A DNA stretch of 5,291 nt from Saprospiraceae bacterium. GTDB taxonomy: Bacteria > Bacteroidota > Bacteroidia > Chitinophagales > Saprospiraceae. Numbering within the stretch: position 1 is the first letter of the stretch; the number at the start of each line of letters is the position of its first letter. The stretch covers positions 1-5,291 of the forward strand of contig JALZWC010000602.1 in assembly GCA_023300255.1 (NCBI GenBank), read 5' to 3'. The notes beneath the pieces were generated by a model. That model had not been told where the DNA came from, did not search any database, and saw only the letters and a program-made list of their open reading frames with translations. Positions 1 to 5,291 of the stretch are shown piece after piece. The translations under genes were made by a program, and so were the position numbers.

Positions 1-227
1 GCACACATACGTGTACAAACAGTATAATACTATGAGTAAGGAGTTAGATGTCTATTGTGTCTAAGTAGTACGACATTAATGCCAAAGTGATAGTTTTTAT
101 TCAAAACTATACAAGGAAGCTGTTTAAAGCTGACTTAAATCGGTAGGAAGGTAAAGAGGTTTAGTATAAATAAAATACTAATCCCTATCAAAATTAAAAT
201 AATTTCAAGTATAAGGCAAGTAATCCT

Positions 228-257
228 TTTCATTTCAAACTAAAAAAGGGAAATTTG
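228..257 (+). promoter_or_regulatory. Weak candidate Bacteroidota-type promoter for purL
   Basis: The known Bacteroidota sigma-A consensus is TTTG near -33 and TAnnTTTG near -7. GAAATTTG at 250-257 matches five of the six fixed bases of the -7 box. TTTC at 228-231 lies 18 bases upstream as a three-of-four -33 box. This would start a transcript near 263 and place the large hairpin (279-349) inside the purL 5' leader. Such short degenerate boxes occur often by chance in AT-rich DNA, so this is only a suggestion. Confidence 0.2.
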
Positions 258-278
258 CAGCCTTTAGGACTATTACCT

Positions 279-349
279 GTTTTATCAATCACGTTTTTTC
301 TCCTATTATCCTCTAAAAAGAGGGTATTTAGTAGAGAGGTTGATAAAAC
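279..349 (+). promoter_or_regulatory. Long stem-loop in the purL leader
   Basis: GTTTTATCAATC (279-290) pairs with GGTTGATAAAAC (338-349), giving 12 pairs with one G-T wobble. Inside it, 297-301 pairs with 333-337, 303-304 with 330-331, 307-309 with 324-326, and CCTCT (310-314) with AGAGG (319-323) around an AAAA loop. The whole forms one nearly continuous hairpin of roughly 28 pairs, ending 23 bases before the purL ATG. No T-run follows it, so it is not a simple terminator. It could be a leader RNA structure affecting purL expression, or a short dispersed palindromic repeat. It does not resemble the purine riboswitch core. Confidence 0.5.
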
Positions 350-372
350 CTATAAACATACCTAGGCATACT

Positions 373-3300
373 ATGATACTTTTTTTCGGTACTACTTCAG
401 ATTATTTATACGCTGTTCAAGTTAATGAAACACTCTCTCCAGAAGTAATTAAAAAATTGAAATGGTTATTCAATAATCATGGTCCTATTAATTTAAAAGA
501 AATTCATGAATCTTTTATAGGTCCTCGTGCTGCTATGGTAACTCCTTGGAGTACAAATGCGGTGGAAATCACGCAGAACATGGCAATAAAAGGCATTGTT
601 AGAATTGAAAAATTCACGAATGTTTCTAAAGATTTCAAAGACTATGATCCAATGCTCTTCCAGAAGTATGAGCAATTAGATCAAGATATCTTTAGTATAA
701 ATGTACAACCAGAGTCTGTCCGATCTATTAAAGATATTGCTGCTTTTAACGAACAAGAAGGTTTAGCATTAAATGACGAAGAAATAGCTTACTTAGAGAC
801 GGTAGCCACCAAAATTAATCGACCATTAACGGATTCCGAAGTATTCGGTTTTTCTCAAGTGAATAGTGAGCATTGTAGACACAAAATATTTAATGGCACT
901 TTTATAATAGATGGAAAGGAGCAACCAAATACTTTGTTCCAAATGATTAAGGAGACTGCCAAGGAAAACCCTAATGGTATCGTATCTGCTTATAAGGATA
1001 ATGTAGCTTTTGTAGAAGGACCTACCGTTACTCAATTTGCCCCTAATCGTTCGGATCAACCTGATTATTATAAGAAAAAGCCCTTTAAATCTGTCATCTC
1101 CTTAAAAGCAGAAACGCACAATTTCCCTACTACTGTAGAACCCTTTAATGGTGCAGCTACAGGTTCTGGCGGTGAAATACGGGATAGATTAGCAGGAGGA
1201 CAAGGGTCGCTACCTCTAGCAGGTACTGCTGTTTACATGACTTCTTACCCCAGATTAGGAAAGAACAGACCTTGGGAAAACGGAATGGAAGAACGACCTT
1301 GGCTATACCAAACGCCAATGGATATTCTTATTAAAGCGTCCAATGGGGCATCCGACTTTGGTAATAAATTTGGACAACCGCTAATTGCTGGTTCTTTATT
1401 AACTTTTGAGCATACGGAAAATGTTCGGCAAATAGGCTTTGACAAAGTCATTATGATGGCTGGTGGAATCGGATACGGTAAGGCGGATCAAGCGATCAAA
1501 GCAGCACCCAAAACTGGTGACAAAATCGTCATTATGGGTGGGGATAATTACCGTATCGGAATGGGAGGAGCGGCAGTCTCTTCTGCGGATACAGGAGAAT
1601 TTAGTACGGGTATAGAACTGAATGCTGTTCAGCGTTCTAACCCAGAAATGCAGAAGCGGGTAGCCAATGCCATCAGAGGCTTAGTAGAGAGTGATCATAA
1701 TCCGATTGTATCTATTCATGATCATGGTGCAGGGGGACATTTAAATTGTTTATCAGAATTAGTAGAAGATACTGGCGGAAAAATTGATTTATCCAAACTA
1801 CCGGTAGGCGACCCTACCCTTTCGGCTAAAGAAATAATCGGTAATGAATCCCAAGAACGAATGGGCTTAGTGGCGGCACCAAAAGATATTGAGCTGTTAA
1901 AAACGATTGCCGCAAGAGAACGTGCACCGATATATGAGGTCGGAGAGGTAACTGGAGATCACCGTTTTAGTTTTGAATCCAGCACGACTAAAGAAAAGCC
2001 AATAGATTTAGCATTGACAGATCTATTTGGAAGTTCTCCAAAAACAATTTTATCAGATAAAACAGTTGGTAGACCCCATAGAGAATTAAAGTATCACGAA
2101 GTTTACCTACACCAATACTTAGAGCATGTCCTCAAACTAGAAGCAGTAGCTTGTAAAGATTGGTTGACGAATAAAGTGGATCGTTGCGTTGGTGGGCGGG
2201 TAGCCAAACAACAATGCGTAGGGCCTTTACAATTGCCATTGAATAACTGCGGTGTAATGGCTTTAGATTATGACAGTTTGGAAGGGGTAGCAACGTCTAT
2301 AGGGCACGCTCCAATTAGTGGTTTATTGAATCCCGCTAAAGGGGCCAAAAATGCTATCGCTGAATCTTTGACTAACTTAGTTTGGGCGCCACTCAAAGAT
2401 GGCTTAAAATCCGTTTCCTTGTCCGCCAATTGGATGTGGCCATGTAAGAACCCAGGAGAAGATGCTAGACTATATAAAGCCGTAAAAGCAGTTTCAGAAT
2501 TTTCGATTGCCTTAGGCATCAACGTTCCTACGGGTAAGGATTCCTTATCTATGAAACAAAAATATGGAGATAAAGAAGTCTTAGCACCAGGAACTGTTAT
2601 TATTTCTGCCGTTGGGAATTGCGATGATATATCTAAAATAGTGGAGCCCCTATTTCAAGTGGGCAAAGGGAGTATCTATTATATAGATTGCTCTAGTTAC
2701 CCTTACAATTTAGGAGGGTCGTCTTTTGCACAAACGCTCAATAGAGTAGGTAAAACAGCACCTAGTGTAAAAGAGCCAACCTATCTTGCAAAAGTGTTTA
2801 ATACCGTCCAGCAATTGATCCGAAAAAATAAAATTGTAGCTGGTCATGATATTTCGTCGGGTGGCTTAATCACTGCTTTATTAGAACTTTGTTTTTCTAA
2901 TAAGGATGTAGGAGCTGACATAGACTTATCGGCTATCCAAGAGGAAGACTTGATAAAGTTATTATTTGCAGAAAATGCAGGTTTAGTATTACAATCATCC
3001 GATGCCACTATTGAACCCTTATTAAAAGATGCAGGTGTTGCCTTTCATAAGATTGGGCGCGTTCATGCTACTAATGAGTTGAACGTAAAGAAAGGAGTAA
3101 AGGAATACACTTTCGACATTCCACACCTAAGAGATGTTTGGTATGAAACTTCTTATTTATTAGATCAAAAACAGACTGCAGCGCCACTGGCAAAAGCTCG
3201 GTATGATAATTATAAAAATCAAGCACTTCAATTTACTTTTCCTGATAAATTTTCGGGTAAGCTACCCACTATAGATGCTACAAAGCCTCGTCCTAAAGCT

Positions 3301-4044
3301 GCAATCATTAGAGAAAAAGGAAGCAACTCTGAAAGAGAAATGGCCCACGCCATGTACCTCGCTGGGTTTGATGTCAAGGATGTTCATATGACCGACTTAA
3401 TATCTGGTAGAGAGACCTTAGAAGACATTCAATTTATTGGTGCGGTAGGTGGATTTTCTAATTCTGATGTCTTAGGTTCGGCTAAAGGTTGGGCAGGTGC
3501 TTTCTTATATAATGAACAGGCTAAGAAGACTTTAGATAATTTCTTTAAACGAGAAGATGTATTATCTGTTGGTATCTGCAATGGTTGTCAACTATTCCTT
3601 GAATTAGAATTAATCAATCCAGAGCATTTACATCATTCTAAGATGACCTATAATGATTCTGGAAAGCATGAGAGTGCATTTACCTCTGTTCATATTCAAG
3701 AGAATAACTCGGTGATGTTATCTTCTTTAGCAGGAAGTACCTTAGGTGTTTGGATTTCTCATGGAGAAGGAAAATTTGATTTGGAGTTGGCAGAAAGCCA
3801 ATATGGAATAGTGGCAAAATATGGCTATGAGGACTATCCTTCTAATCCGAATGGTAGCGATTATAATGCGGCAATGCTCTGTAGTAAAGATGGTCGACAT
3901 TTAGTCACCATGCCGCATATTGAACGATCCATTTTCCAGTGGAATTGGGCAAATTATCCGTTTAATCGCAAGGATGAGGTGTCTCCTTGGATAGAAGCTT
4001 TTGTGAATGCTAGGGAGTGGATTGAGGGTCGGATTGAGGCTTAA
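373..4044 (+). CDS. purL: Phosphoribosylformylglycinamidine synthase (FGAM synthase), long single-chain form
   Basis: PurL catalyses the fourth step of de novo purine synthesis in the cytosol: FGAR + glutamine + ATP gives FGAM + glutamate + ADP + phosphate. With the ATG at 373 it has 1223 residues, normal for the large PurL that carries its own glutaminase. The start is chosen because MILFFGTTSDYLYAVQ matches the usual Bacteroidota PurL N-terminus; an in-frame TTG at 340 lies in the leader hairpin. From N to C: a PurS-like N-terminal domain (about 1-140); a linker with SEHCRH (165-170); a first synthetase half with ETHNFP (from 247) and GSGGEIRDR (264-272); a second half with PTGKDSLSM (719-727) and GHDISSGG (from 824); and a class I amidotransferase domain (about 973-1223). 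The last has nucleophile C1069 in GICNGCQ and H1182/E1184 in MPHIER, a complete catalytic triad. No frameshift or missing key residue is seen. It appears monocistronic, with its own terminator about 140 bases downstream. No good Shine-Dalgarno precedes the ATG, as is common in this phylum. Confidence 0.97.
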   Translation: MILFFGTTSDYLYAVQVNETLSPEVIKKLKWLFNNHGPINLKEIHESFIGPRAAMVTPWSTNAVEITQNMAIKGIVRIEKFTNVSKDFKDYDPMLFQKYEQLDQDIFSINVQPESVRSIKDIAAFNEQEGLALNDEEIAYLETVATKINRPLTDSEVFGFSQVNSEHCRHKIFNGTFIIDGKEQPNTLFQMIKETAKENPNGIVSAYKDNVAFVEGPTVTQFAPNRSDQPDYYKKKPFKSVISLKAETHNFPTTVEPFNGAATGSGGEIRDRLAGGQGSLPLAGTAVYMTSYPRLGKNRPWENGMEERPWLYQTPMDILIKASNGASDFGNKFGQPLIAGSLLTFEHTENVRQIGFDKVIMMAGGIGYGKADQAIKAAPKTGDKIVIMGGDNYRIGMGGAAVSSADTGEFSTGIELNAVQRSNPEMQKRVANAIRGLVESDHNPIVSIHDHGAGGHLNCLSELVEDTGGKIDLSKLPVGDPTLSAKEIIGNESQERMGLVAAPKDIELLKTIAARERAPIYEVGEVTGDHRFSFESSTTKEKPIDLALTDLFGSSPKTILSDKTVGRPHRELKYHEVYLHQYLEHVLKLEAVACKDWLTNKVDRCVGGRVAKQQCVGPLQLPLNNCGVMALDYDSLEGVATSIGHAPISGLLNPAKGAKNAIAESLTNLVWAPLKDGLKSVSLSANWMWPCKNPGEDARLYKAVKAVSEFSIALGINVPTGKDSLSMKQKYGDKEVLAPGTVIISAVGNCDDISKIVEPLFQVGKGSIYYIDCSSYPYNLGGSSFAQTLNRVGKTAPSVKEPTYLAKVFNTVQQLIRKNKIVAGHDISSGGLITALLELCFSNKDVGADIDLSAIQEEDLIKLLFAENAGLVLQSSDATIEPLLKDAGVAFHKIGRVHATNELNVKKGVKEYTFDIPHLRDVWYETSYLLDQKQTAAPLAKARYDNYKNQALQFTFPDKFSGKLPTIDATKPRPKAAIIREKGSNSEREMAHAMYLAGFDVKDVHMTDLISGRETLEDIQFIGAVGGFSNSDVLGSAKGWAGAFLYNEQAKKTLDNFFKREDVLSVGICNGCQLFLELELINPEHLHHSKMTYNDSGKHESAFTSVHIQENNSVMLSSLAGSTLGVWISHGEGKFDLELAESQYGIVAKYGYEDYPSNPNGSDYNAAMLCSKDGRHLVTMPHIERSIFQWNWANYPFNRKDEVSPWIEAFVNAREWIEGRIEA

Positions 4045-4050
4045 AGTAGA

Positions 4051-4137
4051 AGTCAGGTGTCAGATCGCTTCGCTGTCAGATCGCCTCCTGCCTGGCGGCA
4101 CGACAGGTACGGCTGTCAGAAACACCACGTTGTCTCA
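4051..4137. repeat. GC-rich block with repeated TGTCAGATCGC units
   Basis: This stretch between the purL stop and its terminator is about 60% GC, well above its surroundings. TGTCAGATCGC occurs twice with a 16-base period (4058-4068 and 4074-4084). GCTGTCAGA occurs at 4072-4080 and 4112-4120. It can fold: CTGTC (4073-4077) pairs with GACAG (4102-4106) around CGCC/GGCG (4082-4085 with 4094-4097), and GGTGT (4056-4060) pairs with ACACC (4122-4126). It has no coding potential. It looks like a copy of a dispersed intergenic repeat, but copy number cannot be judged from one window. Confidence 0.5.
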
Positions 4138-4185
4138 AACTGAACCTCTAACTATTAAGACAACTACTATTGAATGAATAGGAAG

Positions 4186-4226
4186 ACAGGGATGAAGCTA
4201 TCGTAGCTTCATCCCTGTATTTTTTT
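4186..4226 (+). terminator. Strong intrinsic terminator of purL
   Basis: A perfect 15-bp stem, ACAGGGATGAAGCTA (4186-4200) with its exact complement (4204-4218), closes a TCG loop. It is followed by one A and seven Ts (4220-4226). This is a textbook Rho-independent terminator for transcripts from the left. The opposite strand lacks a comparable T-run, so it should act mainly in the purL direction. It lies about 140 bases after the purL stop, with the GC-rich block in between. Confidence 0.92.
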
Positions 4227-4228
4227 AA

Positions 4229-4373
4229 GTTTAATTGGCAAGTTTATCCAAATCACAAAAGTAGTTGACACTTCTTACTTCCAAGATACGAAGAACCTCA
4301 AGTATAACTCGCTTTGTGTCTTCGTGTCTTTGTGGCAATGTCAACCAACTAGATAAACTTGTCGTTTAATTGG
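4229..4373. mobile_element. MITE-like element A with terminal inverted repeats and flanking direct repeat
   Basis: The ends GGCAAGTTTATC (4237-4248) and GATAAACTTGTC (4352-4363) are inverted copies matching at 11 of 12 positions. Immediately outside, GTTTAATT is repeated directly (4229-4236 and 4364-4371); identity runs to 10 bases if the next GG is counted. This is the layout of a short non-coding transposable element of about 127 bp with an 8-bp target duplication. Further arms are nested inside: GTTGACA/TGTCAAC (4264-4270 with 4339-4345) and a 12-bp arm with one G-T wobble (4283-4294 with 4319-4330). The whole element can therefore fold into one hairpin. The right half holds three 8-base CTTYGTGK units (4312-4335). 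No ORF is present, so any movement would need a transposase encoded elsewhere. It starts two bases after the purL terminator T-run. A structured-RNA repeat without mobility is the main alternative. Confidence 0.6.
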
Positions 4374-4461
4374 GTATTTTATAGCTGAATCTCACTAGTG
4401 TTTATTCCAAAGAATCGTATGATAAAATTTGGCTACTGAGTTTCAGTGTTTTATAGGCATT

Positions 4462-4615
4462 CAAAATTCCTGATTATAACGGATTGCGATGAAGGCAGTA
4501 TCTTTCACGCAAAAAGCGCAAAAACACGCAGAAAAAGTCGTACTATTCTGCGTTTTTCAGCGGCTTCTGCGTGAAAAAATAGGTAACAACGCAAAACGTT
4601 ATAATCAGCAAAATT
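4462..4615. mobile_element. MITE-like element B with perfect 12-bp terminal inverted repeats
   Basis: CTGATTATAACG (4470-4481) and CGTTATAATCAG (4597-4608) are perfect inverted copies. CAAAATT flanks them as a direct repeat (4462-4468 and 4609-4615), with one extra base (4469) on the left. Nested arms lie inside: TTGCG/CGCAA (4484-4488 with 4590-4594), TTTCACGCA/TGCGTGAAA (4503-4511 with 4568-4576) and ACGCAGAA/TTCTGCGT (4526-4533 with 4546-4553). The roughly 140-bp element can fold into a long hairpin. Its termini differ from those of element A, so it would be a separate family. The right flank ends 25 bases before the stop of the convergent DUF1761 gene, so it probably lies in that gene's 3' UTR. 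An open frame starting at 4489 crosses it but is not a believable protein. Confidence 0.6.
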
Positions 4616-4639
4616 TTCATTCAGAATTAAATCTACTAT

Positions 4640-5038
4640 TTAAAACTTCAAAGCCGCACATACTCCACCCGCCACTGCAAAAAATGCCAAAGCATAGCCT
4701 GCATCAATTAAAAATAACTTTAAAGACTTCCTTTGGTATAAATAGTTAACAGCCATCAAAGGGATCGCAGACATCATAGCGGATAAAGCACCGTGAAAGC
4801 CACCATGTACAAAGTTTTGTTCTTCTATACCATGCAGATTGACTACATAATTAATTCCGGAAGCTATAATGCACATCATTAAAAAAGAAAGGCCATGTGT
4901 GCGTAGCATATCTGATTGTGCTTCTTCTACAGTTAATCCAGTTTCTTTTCTCCATGCTTCCCCGAATAGCGCCGTATACCAAGCAAAGCCAAGTCCAAAG
5001 GCTGCAACAGCAGCTAAAATTGGTTCTAAAAATTCCAT
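4640..5038 (-). CDS. DUF1761-type small integral membrane protein
   Basis: A 132-residue hydrophobic protein with four likely membrane helices: about 5-25, 48-68, 79-101 and 107-130. Between the first two helices is WYTALFGEAWRKETGLT (20-36). Its W-Y-x-x-LFG-x-x-W...GLT pattern is what I recall as the signature of the DUF1761 family, proteins of unknown function of about 130-140 residues. The second and third helices carry small polar residues (N63, H78, H82, S86, N98), but I can assign no activity. There is no cleavable signal peptide; helix 1 starts almost at once, so insertion in the inner membrane is expected. The ATG at 5038 gives the full family length. No clear ribosome binding site is seen upstream. 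The gene is convergent with purL and has no partner visible in the window. The family assignment is from memory of the motif. Confidence 0.82.
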   Translation of the reverse strand: MEFLEPILAAVAAFGLGFAWYTALFGEAWRKETGLTVEEAQSDMLRTHGLSFLMMCIIASGINYVVNLHGIEEQNFVHGGFHGALSAMMSAIPLMAVNYLYQRKSLKLFLIDAGYALAFFAVAGGVCAALKF

Positions 5039-5081
5039 AAATTAGATTGAGTTTAGTTTACACTACTGGACAAAATAGTTT

Positions 5082-5103
5082 GGACCTGTCTAGTCGCCAG
5101 GCC
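5082..5103. repeat. Short bulged hairpin, first of the GGNCC-type cluster
   Basis: GGACCTG (5082-5088) pairs with CAGGCC (5098-5103), giving six pairs with a bulged A at 5084 and a 9-base loop. It lies about 45 bases before the DUF1761 start, on the upstream side of that gene. Confidence 0.35.
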
Positions 5104-5142
5104 TATCGTATATACACATCTTTTTCTTTTTAATATGGAGTC

Positions 5143-5155
5143 GGTCCGCTGGACC
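5143..5155. repeat. Short hairpin GGTCC-GCT-GGACC
   Basis: A perfect 5-bp stem with a 3-base loop. It has the same architecture as the two GGTCT-GGA-AGACC hairpins downstream; the fifth pair is C-G here and T-A there. The matched change keeps the stem intact. Confidence 0.45.
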
Positions 5156-5168
5156 TTTCTGACATTTT

Positions 5169-5264
5169 GGACAATATTTCTACTACAAACAACATCGCCC
5201 CTCTGGAGCTTTTACTAAGCAGGTCTGGAAGACCGATTCTGTTTGTAGTATTTAAACATGTTCC
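5169..5264. repeat. Imperfect long inverted repeat C
   Basis: TACTACAAACA (5181-5191) and TGTTTGTAGTA (5240-5250) are perfect 11-bp inverted arms. ATCG/CGAT (5194-5197 with 5234-5237) adds four inner pairs. The outer flanks 5169-5179 and 5254-5264 match in inverted orientation at 8 of 11 positions. The central part contains one GGTCT-GGA-AGACC hairpin. ATTTT occurs just outside on both sides (5164-5168 and 5266-5270), but five AT bases are weak evidence of a target duplication. This may be a third miniature element or a composite palindromic repeat. Confidence 0.4.
5221..5236. repeat. 16-bp hairpin repeat, copy 1
   Basis: AGGTCTGGAAGACCGA, identical to positions 5275-5290. It folds as a 5-bp stem GGTCT/AGACC with a GGA loop. 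Confidence 0.55.
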
Positions 5265-5274
5265 TATTTTTCAA

Positions 5275-5290
5275 AGGTCTGGAAGACCGA
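5275..5290. repeat. 16-bp hairpin repeat, copy 2
   Basis: An exact copy of 5221-5236, with starts 54 bases apart. It reaches the edge of the window, so more copies may follow outside. The sequence between the two copies is not repeated. Confidence 0.55.
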
Positions 5291-5291
5291 C

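Larger units (their letters stand above)
1..372. other. Non-coding leader region upstream of purL
   Basis: No convincing gene is seen here. Frame 2 from the left edge stays open for only 20 codons, to a TAA at 62-64. This could be the tail of an upstream gene, but there is too little to judge. The rest is AT-rich and rich in small inverted repeats. An 8-bp stem pairs 90-97 with 103-110 around a 5-nt loop. A 7-bp stem pairs 161-167 with 175-181, and two more G-C pairs (158-159 with 183-184) lie beyond one mismatch. A weak hairpin spans about 240-267, and the large leader hairpin spans 279-349. None of these is followed by a T-run, so they are not obvious terminators. No tRNA or known riboswitch core is recognisable. 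Confidence 0.6.

Noticed and set aside
2..64. Possible C-terminal tail of an upstream gene in frame 2
   Set aside because: Only 20 codons with no recognisable motif; it cannot be told from chance.
340..372. In-frame TTG start adding 11 residues to PurL
   Set aside because: The added residues (MIKPINIPRHT) do not look like a PurL N-terminus and lie partly in the leader hairpin. The ATG at 373 gives the expected MILFFG start.
228..372. Purine riboswitch controlling purL
   Set aside because: The leader does not show the three-way junction or conserved core loops of the purine riboswitch; only a single long hairpin is seen.
493..2522. Four open frames of 60-84 codons antisense to purL
   Set aside because: They are shadows of the purL coding frame, with no domain resemblance and no start context.
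4393..4447. 8-bp palindrome CACTAGTG (4393-4400) and small hairpin ACTGA/TCAGT (4435-4447) between elements A and B
   Set aside because: Short enough to be chance; no link to a gene or repeat was found.
4489..4749. 86-codon open frame on the + strand
   Set aside because: It starts inside element B, runs through its repeats and overlaps the 3' part of the DUF1761 gene on the other strand. It has no recognisable domain and a composition driven by the repeats.
5221..5290. Start of a CRISPR array
   Set aside because: Only two copies of a 16-bp unit, each an internal hairpin, with related variants upstream. The unit is too short and no cas gene is present.

Overview
The window looks like chromosomal DNA from a member of the Bacteroidota. 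It is AT-rich. Its large gene encodes the long single-chain PurL with an N-terminus of the Bacteroidota kind (MILFFGTTSDYLYAVQ), and neither gene start has a clear Shine-Dalgarno sequence. I cannot place it below phylum level with confidence.

Layout: positions 1-372 are a non-coding leader with several AT-rich hairpins. The last and longest (279-349) lies just before the start of purL. purL (373-4044, + strand) fills most of the window and appears intact. It encodes the FGAM synthase of de novo purine synthesis with its own glutaminase domain. After its stop come a GC-rich repeat block (4051-4137) and a very strong intrinsic terminator (4186-4226). Two MITE-like elements follow, at about 4237-4363 and 4469-4608. 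Each has terminal inverted repeats, short flanking direct repeats and nested internal hairpin arms. A small four-helix membrane protein of the DUF1761 type lies on the - strand (4640-5038), convergent with purL. The final 250 bases are non-coding and hold a cluster of short GGTC-type hairpins and one longer inverted repeat.

The two genes have no visible functional link: purL is a housekeeping enzyme that seems to stand alone, and the DUF1761 protein has no known role. I see no new multi-gene system. What is unusual is the density of structured, repeat-like DNA in the non-coding parts. The gap between the convergent 3' ends has apparently taken two different miniature inverted-repeat insertions, one starting two bases after the purL terminator.
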